Assembly (NCBI RefSeq): GCF_023499255.1
Contig: NZ_CP092183.1
Span: 1,433,501 to 1,497,500 of the forward strand
DNA length: 64,000 nucleotides
DNA from: Couchioplanes caeruleus
Lineage (GTDB): Bacteria; Actinomycetota; Actinomycetes; Mycobacteriales; Micromonosporaceae
Direction of reading: 5' to 3'
This document shows, one piece after another, positions 54,722-64,000 of this stretch. The notes under the pieces were generated by a model. The model was not told the DNA's origin. It worked only from the letters and a program-made list of their open reading frames with translations, and did no database searches. Numbering within the stretch: the stretch's first letter is position 1; each line of letters begins with the position of its first letter. A program made the translations under genes and the position numbers.

Positions 54722-56272
54722 TCAGGCGGGGGTCCGGTTGGCCGCGGCGGCGGCGAGCGCGGCGCTGAGGCTGCGCGTGCTGGGCCCCACCTCGGACCAT
54801 CCGGCCGCCAGGCCGATCGGCGTGCCGGGGACCAGGACCTGCCAATTCTCGCCCGCGGCGGCGGCGCTGATGCGCCGGGACACCTCCGCGGCCTGGGCGG
54901 TGCCGGCGCCGGGCAGCACCACGACGAACTCGTCGCCGGCGAAGCGGGCCACGAAGTCGCCCCGGCGCATCACGCGGTTCAGCACGCCGGCGATGCGCTG
55001 CAGCACCAGGTCGCCGCAGTGCCTCCCGTGGCGTGCGTTCACCGCGCTGAAGCCGATCAGGTCGCAGACGCCGATCGCCGCGCGTTCGCCGCGGGCCAGC
55101 ATGGCGGTCACGTACCGCTCGAGCTGGCGGCGGTTGGGCAGGCCGGTCAGCGGGTCGGTGAGGGTCTCGTCGCCGTAGCGGCCGGCGTCGCGGTGGGTCT
55201 CCTGGGCGTCGAGGCGGGCCGCGACCCCGTCGAGGTAGCCGTCGCGGAGCCGGTCGATGCGCTGGGCGGCGAGGCGGAACGCGTACCGGTCCGCGGTGTG
55301 GGCCGCCTCGTGGTCGCCGGCGGTGGCGAGGCAGATGCTGCGCAGCCGGGCGGGCTCGGCGGGGCCCAGGATCTCGGGGGAGACCGGCACCGAGTCCAGC
55401 TTGCGCAGCGCCTCGGCGGGCCGGTCGGCGGCGATGTCCAGGCAGACGCCGGCGAGGTGGCGCAGGTCCCGGGAGCGGACGCTGTCGCCGCCGCTTCTGA
55501 GCAGGTCGCCGACGGCTGTCTCGGTCTGCTCGCCGAGGGCCGCGCGGCGGGCCAGGGCGTACCCGTAGACCGGGCGGCTGCTGGGGCGCAGCCGGTTCTC
55601 GGCGCCGGTGGCGACGTAGCGGGTCAGCTCCGCGTCGATGTCGCGCAGCACCCGCAGGCAGCCGTCGGTGTCGCCCTGGTGGTCGAGGGCGACCGCGTTG
55701 CGCAGCCGGATGCCGGGCGCCGCGAACACCTCGGGGGCCAGCCCGGCCGCCGCGCCGACCTGCCGGGCCTGCTCGATCGCGGTGAGCGCGTGACCGTGGA
55801 AGCCGAGGTACGAATACGCCATGGCGAGGTCGTGCCAGCCCCACGCGGTCTCGCTGTCGCCGTCGGGCACCGCCGCGAGCGCGCGGGACGCCTGGACGAG
55901 GTGGGTGACGCCGCGGTCGAGGGCGCTCTGCAGGTGGGCGCCGAGCGCGGCGAAGGCGTGCATCTGCCCGCGCAGGTACGGGTCGGAGGTCTCGTGCACC
56001 GCGTTGGAGGCGAGCGTCATGGCGGTGGCGAACTCGGCCACCCGGCCCAGGTTGATGAGCGCGCCGAACCGCTGGACCAGCGCGTACGCCCGGGTGAGCG
56101 GGTCGGTGGTGACCTCGAGGACCTTGTCGAGGATGGTCAGCGCCTCGGCGGAGCGGCCGCCCTGCTGGAGCTCACCCGCCCGGCGCAGGTCGTCCACGCA
56201 ATCCGGTAGCTGGTCCAACCAGGTCATGAGACCGCCACGGCCATTCAGGCCCCTCCTGCCGGCGTCGTTCAT
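54722..56272 (-). CDS. TPR-like and GGDEF-domain protein (putative diguanylate cyclase)
   Basis: A 516-aa cytoplasmic protein. Residues about 20-330 are helical repeats of TPR type (AEALTILDKVLEVTTDP, DLAMAYSYLGFHGHALTAIE). A GGDEF domain follows (TDPLTGLPNRRQLERYVTAM), with the signature present as FAGDEFVVVLPG, that is AGDEF, which is seen in active cyclases. If active it makes cyclic di-GMP, which governs development in streptomycetes. ATG 56272 is chosen; ATG 56227 is an alternative. Divergent from prmC, 53 bases apart. Confidence 0.87.
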   Translation of the reverse strand: MNDAGRRGLNGRGGLMTWLDQLPDCVDDLRRAGELQQGGRSAEALTILDKVLEVTTDPLTRAYALVQRFGALINLGRVAEFATAMTLASNAVHETSDPYLRGQMHAFAALGAHLQSALDRGVTHLVQASRALAAVPDGDSETAWGWHDLAMAYSYLGFHGHALTAIEQARQVGAAAGLAPEVFAAPGIRLRNAVALDHQGDTDGCLRVLRDIDAELTRYVATGAENRLRPSSRPVYGYALARRAALGEQTETAVGDLLRSGGDSVRSRDLRHLAGVCLDIAADRPAEALRKLDSVPVSPEILGPAEPARLRSICLATAGDHEAAHTADRYAFRLAAQRIDRLRDGYLDGVAARLDAQETHRDAGRYGDETLTDPLTGLPNRRQLERYVTAMLARGERAAIGVCDLIGFSAVNARHGRHCGDLVLQRIAGVLNRVMRRGDFVARFAGDEFVVVLPGAGTAQAAEVSRRISAAAAGENWQVLVPGTPIGLAAGWSEVGPSTRSLSAALAAAAANRTPA

Positions 56273-56325
56273 CGATCGGAGACCCGGCCGGTCACCGTCG
56301 CGAGACGACGCACCATGATTATGCC

Positions 56326-57201
56326 GTGACACTCGCGCACGAACACCCCTCCGAGGGCACGGACCGGACGAGGTTGGCACCGGCGCTGGTGGCGGCGACG
56401 AAGCGGTTGTCCGCGGCGGGTGTCGCTTCGGCGCGCGTCGATGCCGAACTGCTCGCGGCGCACGTCCTGGACGTGGGCCGGGGGAGGCTGTTGCTGGTGG
56501 ACACGGTGCGCGGTGACGAGCTGCGCCGGTTCGAGGAGCTGGTCGAGCGGCGGGCGCAGCGGGTGCCGTTGCAGCACCTGCTGGGTACGGCCGCCTTCCG
56601 GCATCTGGAGCTCGCGGTGGGCGACGGGGTGTTCGTACCGCGTCCGGAGACGGAACTGCTGGCGGGGTGGGGCATCGAGCACACCCGGCCGGGCGCCACG
56701 GTGGTCGACCTGTGCAGCGGGACGGGTGCGCTGGCCCTGTCCGTCGCCGACGAGGCCGAGCCGGGACTCGTGGTGGCCGTCGAGCGTTCCGCCGAGGCGC
56801 TGGTCTATCTGCGGCGCAACGCCGCCACCTTTCCCCGGGTACGGGTCCTCCAGGCCGACGTGACCGCCCCGGACCTGCTCGAGGAGCTGGACGGGCAGGT
56901 CGACGTGCTGCTGTGCAACCCGCCGTACGTGCCGGACGGGACGCCCGTGCCGCCGGAGGTCGCCGACCACGATCCGGCCGAGGCGGTGTTCGGCGGCGCG
57001 GACGGCCTGAGTGTGATCCGGCCGGTGATCGGGCGCGCCGCGGGGTTGCTGCGCCCCGGCGGCGTGGTGGGCATCGAGCACGACGACGTGCACGGGTCGG
57101 CCGTACCCGATCTCCTGCGGGCGGACGGCCGCTTCACCGGCGTCGCGGCGCACCGGGACCTGGCGGGCCGCCCTCGTTTCGCGACGGCCCGCCGGGCCTG
57201 A
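56326..57201 (+). CDS. prmC: Release-factor glutamine methyltransferase
   Basis: A 291-aa SAM-dependent enzyme methylating the GGQ glutamine of release factors. The SAM loop is VVDLCSGTGALALSVADEAE. The catalytic NPPY lies in LLCNPPYVPDG (Asn198). N-terminal helical domain: VASARVDAELLAAHVLDVGR, then VPLQHLLGTAAFRHLELAVG. GTG 56326 has CATGAT six bases upstream and no Shine-Dalgarno sequence. Confidence 0.95.
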   Translation: MTLAHEHPSEGTDRTRLAPALVAATKRLSAAGVASARVDAELLAAHVLDVGRGRLLLVDTVRGDELRRFEELVERRAQRVPLQHLLGTAAFRHLELAVGDGVFVPRPETELLAGWGIEHTRPGATVVDLCSGTGALALSVADEAEPGLVVAVERSAEALVYLRRNAATFPRVRVLQADVTAPDLLEELDGQVDVLLCNPPYVPDGTPVPPEVADHDPAEAVFGGADGLSVIRPVIGRAAGLLRPGGVVGIEHDDVHGSAVPDLLRADGRFTGVAAHRDLAGRPRFATARRA

Positions 57202-57222
57202 CGGTGATGCCGGGCACCATGG

Positions 57223-57228
57223 CAGACT
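57223..57228 (+). promoter_or_regulatory. Putative leaderless -10 of the first Sua5-family gene
   Basis: CAGACT, in the string CATGGCAGACTG shared with the rpmE upstream region, ends seven bases before GTG 57236. Confidence 0.45.
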
Positions 57229-57235
57229 GCATCTC

Positions 57236-57883
57236 GTGATGCTCTACGACTGTCGGGCCGTGGCCGAGCGGGATCGCGGCATCGCCGCGGCCGTCGAGGC
57301 GGTCAAGAGTGGCGAGCTCGTCGTCATGCCCACCGACACCGTGTACGGGGTCGGCGCGGACGCGTTCACGCCGCACGCCGTCACCGCGCTGCAGAACGCC
57401 CGCGGGGTGGACCGGCGCGTGCCGCCGCCGGTGCTGGTCGGTTCCCGCCACACGCTGGACGGGCTGGTGTATTCGCTGCCCAAGGCGGCGCGCGAGCTGG
57501 CCGACGCGTTCTGGCCGGGCGCGCTGACCATCCTCGTCGAGCACTCGCCCAGCCTGCAGTGGGACCTCGGTGAGACCGGCGGCCGGGTCGCGGTGCGGAT
57601 GCCGCTGCACCCGGTGGCGCTGGAGGTGCTGCGCGAGGTCGGCCCGATGGCCGTCACCACGGCGAACAAGGCCGGGCAGCCCGCGCCGGTCACCGCCGAG
57701 GAGGCGCGCGACCAGCTGGAGTACGCGGTCCGCATCTACCTCGAGGCCGGGGTGGCCCACGACCCGGCGCCCAGCACGATCGTCGACGTGAGCGGCGAGG
57801 TGCCGCGGGTGCTGCGCAACGGCGCGCTGGCGTACGAGAAGCTGCGCGACGTGGTTCCCGACCTGCTGCCCGCGGGGTCCTGA
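57236..57883 (+). CDS. Sua5/YrdC/YciO-family protein (first copy)
   Basis: A 215-aa YrdC-fold protein, likely L-threonylcarbamoyladenylate synthase for the tRNA t6A modification. It shows KSGELVVMPTDTVYGVGADA, FWPGALTILVEHS, GRVAVRMPLHPVALEVLREV, MAVTTANKAGQPAPVT and PSTIVDVSGEVPRVLRNGAL. It lacks the C-terminal Sua5 domain present in the second copy 1.3 kb downstream. Being next to prmC, it matches the canonical actinobacterial sua5 position. Confidence 0.85.
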   Translation: MMLYDCRAVAERDRGIAAAVEAVKSGELVVMPTDTVYGVGADAFTPHAVTALQNARGVDRRVPPPVLVGSRHTLDGLVYSLPKAARELADAFWPGALTILVEHSPSLQWDLGETGGRVAVRMPLHPVALEVLREVGPMAVTTANKAGQPAPVTAEEARDQLEYAVRIYLEAGVAHDPAPSTIVDVSGEVPRVLRNGALAYEKLRDVVPDLLPAGS

Positions 57884-57885
57884 CC

Positions 57886-58512
57886 ATGCCGCCGTTCACC
57901 GTGCTGCACGTGTGCATGGGCAACATCTGCCGGTCGCCGATGGCCGAGCGGCTGCTGGTGCTCGCGGCCCGGCAGCGGCTGGCCAAGCTCGGCTCCGGCG
58001 CCGCCCTGGAGGACCTGCTGCGCAGCGAGAGCGCCGGCACGGGCGGCTGGCACGAGGGCGAGGAGATGAACCCGCCCGCGGCCCGGCAGATCCGGGTGCG
58101 CGGCGGCAGCGTGGACGGCTTCACCGCGCGCAAGCTGACCAGCACCCATCTGGCCGGCGCCGACCTGATCCTCACCGCCACGGCGGACCAGACCGACTAC
58201 GTGCACGCGCTGCTGCCCGAGGCGTCGCACCGCAGCTTCGTCCTGGGGCACCTCGGCCGCATCCTGCGCGAGATCGACACCGCGGCGCTGCCGCCGGCGA
58301 GCACCGATCCGGAAGGCTTCGCCGCGCGGGCGGCCGCCCTCGTCGCCGCCGCCGACCGCGGCCGTGACGACAAGGAGCCGCTGCCCGGCGACGACCTGGA
58401 CGACCCGTGGGGCCGCGGCGACCAGACGTTCCAGCGCGTCGCCGACGAGATCGACGAGTCCCTGTACGCGCTCGTCGACGCCCTGCTGCCGGGAGCACCG
58501 AGGTCCGCGTGA
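57886..58512 (+). CDS. Low-molecular-weight protein tyrosine phosphatase
   Basis: A 208-aa phosphatase. The P-loop is VCMGNICRSPMAE, with nucleophile Cys10 and Arg16 (C-x5-R-S). The general-acid Asp is probably in DDPWGRGDQTF near the C-terminus. It is longer than classic 150-residue members, with extra sequence before the Asp motif. It starts two bases after the first YrdC-family gene and overlaps the second by GTGA, so the three are co-expressed. Targets unknown. Confidence 0.88.
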   Translation: MPPFTVLHVCMGNICRSPMAERLLVLAARQRLAKLGSGAALEDLLRSESAGTGGWHEGEEMNPPAARQIRVRGGSVDGFTARKLTSTHLAGADLILTATADQTDYVHALLPEASHRSFVLGHLGRILREIDTAALPPASTDPEGFAARAAALVAAADRGRDDKEPLPGDDLDDPWGRGDQTFQRVADEIDESLYALVDALLPGAPRSA

Positions 58513-59453
58513 TCGTCCCAGCCGACGCCGGCGGCATCCGTCGCGCGGCCGACCTGCTGCGCGCCGGGTCGGTCGTCGCCTTCCCCACCGAGACCGTGTA
58601 CGGCCTCGGTGCGGACGCGTTCTCCGAGCAGGCGGTCGCGGAGGTCTACCGGCTCAAGAACCGGCCCTCGTGGAACCCGCTGATCGTGCACGTCCCCGGC
58701 GTCGGTGCGGCCCGCGGGCTGGCCGTGGAGTGGCCGGAGGTGGCGGACCGGCTCGCCGCGGCGTTCTGGCCGGGACCGCTGACCCTCGTCGTCGAGCGGG
58801 CGCCGCACCTCACCCAGGTCGGCGCCGACACCGGCACCATCGCGGTCCGCGTACCGGCGCACCCGGTCGCGCTGCGGCTGCTCGAGGCGTGCGGGCTGCC
58901 GCTGGCGGCGCCGAGCGCGAACCGCTCGGAGGGCATCTCGCCGACGACGGCCGGGCACGTGCTGCGCAGCCTGCCCGACGTGCCGCTGGTGCTGGACGGC
59001 GGCCCGGCGTCGTGGGGCATCGAGTCCACGGTGCTCGACGTGACCGGCCCGGTGCCGCGGCTGCTGCGGCCGGGCGCGCTGGGCCTGCGGGAGATCCGCG
59101 AGGTGACCGGCAAGGTGCTGTTGCCCGAGGACGTCGCCGACGGGTCGGCCCGGCCCTCACCGGGCATGAGCAAGCGCCACTATGCGCCGCGCGCCAAGGT
59201 GGTGCTGACAGACGAGGTGGACCTCGCACTGGTCGACGAGACGGTCGGCGTGCTGACGTACGAGACCGCTGTGCCGCTGAAGGGCGGCTCCGCCGAGATC
59301 CTCAGCGCGGATCCGAGGGAGTACGCCGCCGACTTCTACGCCGCCCTGCACCGCCTGGACGACGCCGGGGTCGCCACGATCCTGGTGAAGTCCCCGCCGG
59401 AGACCGAGGAGTGGCTGGCGATCCGCGACCGGCTCGGCCGCGCCGCCGCCTAA
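58509..59453 (+). CDS. Sua5-type threonylcarbamoyl-AMP synthase (second copy)
   Basis: A 314-aa protein from GTG 58509, inside the stop of the phosphatase gene. The YrdC domain (1-200) has GSVVAFPTETVYGLGADAFS, KNRPSWNPLIVHV, FWPGPLTLVVER and PLAAPSANRSEGISPTTAGH. The linker SPGMSKRHYAPRAKV and a C-terminal Sua5 domain mark the full-length form. It makes threonylcarbamoyl-AMP from Thr, bicarbonate and ATP for t6A in tRNA. Two YrdC-fold proteins in one operon is unusual. The 3' end overlaps the convergent gene (CTAA). Confidence 0.9.
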   Translation: MIVPADAGGIRRAADLLRAGSVVAFPTETVYGLGADAFSEQAVAEVYRLKNRPSWNPLIVHVPGVGAARGLAVEWPEVADRLAAAFWPGPLTLVVERAPHLTQVGADTGTIAVRVPAHPVALRLLEACGLPLAAPSANRSEGISPTTAGHVLRSLPDVPLVLDGGPASWGIESTVLDVTGPVPRLLRPGALGLREIREVTGKVLLPEDVADGSARPSPGMSKRHYAPRAKVVLTDEVDLALVDETVGVLTYETAVPLKGGSAEILSADPREYAADFYAALHRLDDAGVATILVKSPPETEEWLAIRDRLGRAAA

Positions 59454-60901
59454 CGGGCCTCCTCGGCGCCCCGGGCGATGTTGCGGGCCATCCCGCTGAA
59501 GATCACCCCGTGGAACGGCACGACGCTGCCCCAGTACGCGTGCCCGGCCAGCCCGCGCGGCACGAACAGCGCCCGCTGGCGGTACACGCTGGTGCCCGCG
59601 GGGCCCGGTGCGGCGCTCATCTCCAGCCAGGCCCGGCCGGGCACGCGCATCTCGGCGCGCAGCCGCAGCAGCTCCCCGGGCTTGATCTCCTCGACCCGCC
59701 ACCAGTCCAGCGCCTCGCCCACGTACAGGCGGTCGCGGTCGCGGCGGCCCCGGCGCAGGCCGACGCCCCCGACGAGCCGGTCCAGCCAGCCGCGCACCGA
59801 CCAGGCCAGCGGGAACGAGTACCAGCCGTTGTCGCCGCCGACGCCCTCGATGACCCGCCACAGTGCCTCCTGCGGGGCGTTCACCTCCCGGCTGCGCTCG
59901 TCGATGTAGATCGTGCCGCCGGACCACTTCGGGTCGCTCGGCAGCGGCTCGGCGTCGGCGTCCGCGCCGGAGGCGTTCGACCACCGGGTCTCCACCTCGG
60001 CGTCACGGACCTTGCCGAGGGCGAGGCGTACGGCCTCGTCGAAGGGCAGCGGCGGCTCGGGAACGTACTGCCGGATGTCCTGCTCGTGGGCGACGGCCTC
60101 GTGGATCAGGCTGGCGACCAGCGGCCGGGCGATCGCGTTGGGCACCGGGGTGATCGCGCCCACCCAGTGCGCCGACAGCCACGGGCTCAGCGGGCGCAGC
60201 GGCAGGATGACCCGGCGCCGCAGCCCGGCCACCCGCGCGTAGCGCTGCATCATCTCCCTGTACGTGAGCACGTCCGGGCCGCCGATGTCGAACGCCCGGT
60301 TCACGTCCTCGGGCATCTCCGCCGCGGCCATGAGGTAGCGCAGCACGTCGCGGACGGCGATCGGCTGGATCCGGTTGCGCACCCAGCGCGGCGTGACCAT
60401 GACCGGGAGCCGCTCGGTGAGGTAGCGCAACATCTCGAACGACGCCGAGCCCGAGCCGATGATCACCGGCGCGCGCAGCACGACGGTCGGCACGCCGCTG
60501 TCCAGCAGGATCCGCCCCACCTCGGCGCGGGAGCGCAGGTGCGCCGACGGCCGCTCCTCCGCCGGGGGTTCCGGGCCGCCGAGATAGACGATCCGACGGA
60601 CCCCTTTCGCGTACGCGGCCCGTGCGAAGTTGCGGGCCGCCTCACGGTCGCGGCGCTCGAAGTCGGCCAGCCCCAGCGAATGCACGAGGTAGTACGCGAC
60701 CTCCACGCCGTCGAGCGCGCGTTCCAGCGAGACGGGGTCGCCCAGATCGCCCTCGACGATCTCGGCATGCGGCGCCCACGGCACGTCCCGAAGCCGGCCG
60801 GCGCTGCGCGTGAGCGCCCGTACGTCGTGACCCGCCTCGATCAGCCGGGGCGCGAGGCGGCCGCCGATGTACCCCGTCGCTCCCGTCACCAGACACCGCA
60901 T
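59450..60901 (-). CDS. NAD(P)-binding epimerase-like protein with DUF2867 domain
   Basis: A 483-aa protein. The Rossmann domain opens MRCLVTGATGYIGGRLAPRL and includes VYLGGPEP and APVIIGSGSASFEMLRYLTE. The last 150 residues are a DUF2867 (SRPBCC-like) domain with IEGVGGDNGWYSFPLAWSVR and YWGSVVPFHGVIFSGMARNI. This two-domain family is common in actinobacteria; function unknown. CACAGT lies six bases before ATG 60901, while GGGAGG directly abuts the ATG and is too close to act in ribosome binding. Confidence 0.87.
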   Translation of the reverse strand: MRCLVTGATGYIGGRLAPRLIEAGHDVRALTRSAGRLRDVPWAPHAEIVEGDLGDPVSLERALDGVEVAYYLVHSLGLADFERRDREAARNFARAAYAKGVRRIVYLGGPEPPAEERPSAHLRSRAEVGRILLDSGVPTVVLRAPVIIGSGSASFEMLRYLTERLPVMVTPRWVRNRIQPIAVRDVLRYLMAAAEMPEDVNRAFDIGGPDVLTYREMMQRYARVAGLRRRVILPLRPLSPWLSAHWVGAITPVPNAIARPLVASLIHEAVAHEQDIRQYVPEPPLPFDEAVRLALGKVRDAEVETRWSNASGADADAEPLPSDPKWSGGTIYIDERSREVNAPQEALWRVIEGVGGDNGWYSFPLAWSVRGWLDRLVGGVGLRRGRRDRDRLYVGEALDWWRVEEIKPGELLRLRAEMRVPGRAWLEMSAAPGPAGTSVYRQRALFVPRGLAGHAYWGSVVPFHGVIFSGMARNIARGAEEAR

Positions 60902-60982
60902 CCTCCCACTGTGCCCGCAGGTGACACCCCATAAGCCATATGCTCGTAATCCGGCGACGACGCCGAGCCGAGGGAGCGCGCC

Positions 60983-62272
<1,290 letters not shown>

Positions 62273-62343
62273 CCGACTGCACCGAGCCGCGCCGCGCGGT
62301 CGTTGCGGACGGCCGTGACGGTGAGGGCCAGGAGGGCATGTCG

Positions 62344-62829
62344 ATGGCAGGCACAGTGAGCACGGATCCGCACGTCGCGTCCCCGGAGCTGGACGACGAC
62401 GAGGACGCGCGGCCGTTGCCGGACCTGCCGCCGCTGCCGCCCGACCCGCGGTGGCGGGTCGAGCACCTGCCGCTGCTCACCGCGTTCTCGTTCGCGCTGA
62501 TGATGTGCGGCGCGTCGGTGGGCTTCCTCTCCGCCGGCACCCCGGCGGCCGTCGGCGCTGCCGCCGGCATCGCGATCGTCACGGTCAGCTACACGATGTC
62601 GACGCTCGTGCTGGCCTGGGCCGACACCGTACGCCCGGCGCTGATCATGCCGCTCGGAATGGTCACGTACGTGGTGAAGTATTCGTTGCTCGGCGTGATC
62701 ATGGCATTCGTGATCTCCTCGGAATGGCCGGGCCGCACCGCGCTGGGCTGGGGTGTCGTCGCGGGTGTTCTCGGCTGGACCGCCGCGCAGATCTGGTGGG
62801 TGGCGCGCCTCGCCGGCCGCCGTAGGTGA
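62344..62829 (+). CDS. Hypothetical membrane protein between glyA and atpI
   Basis: A 161-aa protein with an acidic/Pro-rich N-terminus (DDDEDARPLPDLPPLPPD) and four helices (LLTAFSFALMMCGASVGF; AAVGAAAGIAIVTVSYTM; LIMPLGMVTYVVKYSLLGV; LGWGVVAGVLGWTAAQIWWV). ATG 62344 follows AGGAGG at 8 bases; ATG 62269, which overlaps the glyA stop, would add 25 residues. It lies where proteins related to ATP-synthase assembly are often found, but I do not recognise the family. Confidence 0.75.
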   Translation: MAGTVSTDPHVASPELDDDEDARPLPDLPPLPPDPRWRVEHLPLLTAFSFALMMCGASVGFLSAGTPAAVGAAAGIAIVTVSYTMSTLVLAWADTVRPALIMPLGMVTYVVKYSLLGVIMAFVISSEWPGRTALGWGVVAGVLGWTAAQIWWVARLAGRRR

Positions 62830-62859
62830 TCTTCGGCACGCGCGTTTCCCCTCGTCAGT

Positions 62860-62892
62860 ACCGGTTCGGTAGGTCTCGATCCACGAACCGGT
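62860..62892 (+). terminator. Hairpin after the glyA-linked membrane gene
   Basis: ACCGGTTCG and CGAACCGGT form a perfect 9-bp stem with a 15-base loop, 30 bases after the preceding stop. No U-tract. Confidence 0.5.
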
Positions 62893-62952
62893 GACGGATG
62901 GACGGCAATGGTGTCCGATTCTGGCGGGAGGGGAGTACCGTACCTGGCTAGT

Positions 62953-63002
62953 TGCGAGACCTCCGACGCCTGGACAACTGCGGTTGTGCGGGGGGTCTCG
63001 CA
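62953..63002 (+). promoter_or_regulatory. Structured leader of the atp operon
   Basis: TGCGAGACC pairs with GGTCTCGCA (9 bp), enclosing a second stem ACAAC-TGCG-GTTGT. The nested hairpins lie 38 bases before the AtpI-like start and could control ATP-synthase expression. Confidence 0.5.
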
Positions 63003-63039
63003 TCGGCTCATCTCGCCGACTGATATCGTTCGGGCCGTC

Positions 63040-63273
63040 ATGACCGGTCAAGAACCCCCAGGCAAGCCTCACGGCGATGACAGCCCATCCCCACCTGATT
63101 CAGGTTCGGGTATGACGGCGCTGTCCTATCTCATAGCGGGCATCCTCGTCTGGGGCCTGATCGGCTGGTTGGTCGACCGGTGGCTTGGCACTGGGGGCAT
63201 CGCGACGGGCGTCGGCGTGGTACTCGGTGCCGCGGGCGGGGTCTACCTCATCGTGCGCCGTCTCGGCGCCTGA
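63040..63273 (+). CDS. AtpI/AtpZ-like small membrane protein
   Basis: A 77-aa protein. A hydrophilic N-terminus (TGQEPPGKPHGDDSPS) is followed by two helices (LSYLIAGILVWGLIGWLVDR; TGVGVVLGAAGGVYLIVRRL), the pattern of the ATPase-gene-1 family found before atpB, which helps c-ring assembly or magnesium/calcium transport in some bacteria. ATG 63040 is chosen since upstream in-frame sequence is unlike the family. atpB starts 20 bases after its stop. Confidence 0.85.
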   Translation: MTGQEPPGKPHGDDSPSPPDSGSGMTALSYLIAGILVWGLIGWLVDRWLGTGGIATGVGVVLGAAGGVYLIVRRLGA

Positions 63274-63293
63274 CGCGACATGGAAGGGCAAAG

Positions 63294-64000
63294 GTGACCT
63301 CTCAGCCGACGATCCTCGCCGCGGAGTTTCCCCCGAGCATCCAGGACTTCTTCCCGCCGAGCTTCGCCGGGGGCACGGACAATCCGTGGTTCACGAAGAT
63401 CACGCTGATGCTCTGGATCGCCACGGCGGCGGTCATCATCTTCTTCCTGGTGACCTACCGGAATCCGCAGATGGTGCCCACCAAGCGGCAGTGGATCGCC
63501 GAGTCGATCTACGGCTTCGGGCGCAATGCAATCGCCAAGGAAATGATCGGCCCCGAAGGCGTGCGCTTCGCGTCCTATCTGACGTCGCTCTTCTGCTTCA
63601 TCTTCGCGATGAACTTCTTTGCGATCCTGCCGTTCTTCCAGCTCTCGCCGAACTCGCACTTCGCGTTTCCGGTCCTGCTCGCCGTGATCAGCTACCTGAT
63701 GTTCAACTACGTCGGTATGCGCAAGCACGGCGTCGGCAAGTACCTCAAGATGGCGATGGTCCCGCCGGCGCCGTGGTACATCCTGCCCCTGTTGGTGCCG
63801 ATCGAGTTCGCGTCGACGTTCCTCATCCGGCCGTTCTCGCTCTCGGTCCGTCTCTTCGCCAACATGTTCGCCGGGCACATGCTGCTGCTGGTGTTCACGC
63901 TCGGTGGCTTCGCCATGATCAATGCCAATGCCTGGCTGGCCCCGGTCTCGGTGCTCTCCTGGCTGCTCACGATCGCGCTGACGTTCCTGGAGTTCTTGGT
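63294..64000 (+). CDS. atpB: ATP synthase F0 subunit a (3' end beyond window)
   Basis: The first 235 residues of the proton-channel subunit, open to the window end. Start GTG 63294 follows GGAAGGG. Five hydrophobic helices are visible. The essential Arg lies in FLIRPFSLSVRLFANMFAGH, facing the c-ring, with GHMLLLVFTLGG following. N-terminal TSQPTILAAEFPPSIQDFFP is outside or peripheral. The remaining ATP-synthase subunit genes should follow downstream. Confidence 0.95.
   Translation, partial: MTSQPTILAAEFPPSIQDFFPPSFAGGTDNPWFTKITLMLWIATAAVIIFFLVTYRNPQMVPTKRQWIAESIYGFGRNAIAKEMIGPEGVRFASYLTSLFCFIFAMNFFAILPFFQLSPNSHFAFPVLLAVISYLMFNYVGMRKHGVGKYLKMAMVPPAPWYILPLLVPIEFASTFLIRPFSLSVRLFANMFAGHMLLLVFTLGGFAMINANAWLAPVSVLSWLLTIALTFLEFL

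Noticed and set aside
58364..60934. 856-codon forward frame
   Set aside because: It runs across a forward Sua5 gene in another frame and a reverse epimerase-like gene; no domain is present.

Overview
The window is high-GC DNA, roughly 70 percent by eye with strong G/C third-position bias. Its conserved core runs tRNA-Arg, argS, lysA, hom, thrC ... thrB, rho, rpmE, prfA, prmC, a sua5-family gene, glyA, atpI, atpB, an order typical of Actinobacteria. The accessory genes (GH10 xylanase with CBM2, SigK/RskA, bacterial nitric oxide synthase, GlxA-type regulators) suggest a soil actinomycete. Micromonosporaceae, perhaps Actinoplanes or a relative, is my inference; no marker here proves the genus.

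Layout. Positions 1-7.7 kb: an SDR reductase, a YgiB/YgiC-like lipoprotein and glutathionylspermidine-synthase pair, a Schlafen/AlbA-type ATPase gene that looks like a one-gene insertion (15-bp direct repeats on both sides, 34-bp perfect palindrome just before its start), an ECF sigma factor fused to a zinc-finger, membrane and arabinose-binding (AbfB) module, and a secreted xylanase under a CebR-like operator. Positions 7.7-16.8 kb: small membrane proteins, a Gfo/Idh/MocA oxidoreductase, a SigE-type sigma factor with a membrane beta-propeller partner, and a SigK-RskA-fasciclin-molybdoenzyme unit whose two promoters share a SigK-like signature. Positions 16.8-30.4 kb: an accessory zone of regulators (AraC, GlxA, HxlR, MarR), VOC proteins, hydrolases and a Ser/Thr kinase. 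It ends in a decayed stretch with two truncated pseudogenes and minisatellites beside the 3' end of tRNA-Arg.

Positions 30.5-48 kb: DUF305/DUF3105 membrane proteins, then argS and the lysine/threonine biosynthesis genes. A MarR-RND efflux-MFS block separates thrC from thrB. rho follows with a long leader and a disordered N-terminal insert. Positions 48-52 kb: a nitric oxide synthase converges on a three-gene RNA-repair operon: a T4 Rnl1-like ligase, a T4 Pnkp-like kinase/phosphatase and a small second ligase. Positions 52-64 kb: rpmE, prfA, a propeller membrane protein, a GGDEF protein, prmC, two YrdC/Sua5 paralogues around a low-molecular-weight phosphatase, an NAD-binding epimerase-like protein, glyA, and the start of the F-type ATP synthase operon, cut by the window end within atpB.

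Recurring features. Many genes have a TANNNT-like hexamer only 6-8 bases before the start codon and no Shine-Dalgarno sequence, which suggests leaderless transcripts. Three convergent gene pairs share overlapping stop codons. The most unusual items are the one-gene insertion at 2.8-4.65 kb, the sigma-AbfB fusion beside the xylanase, and the RNA-repair operon.
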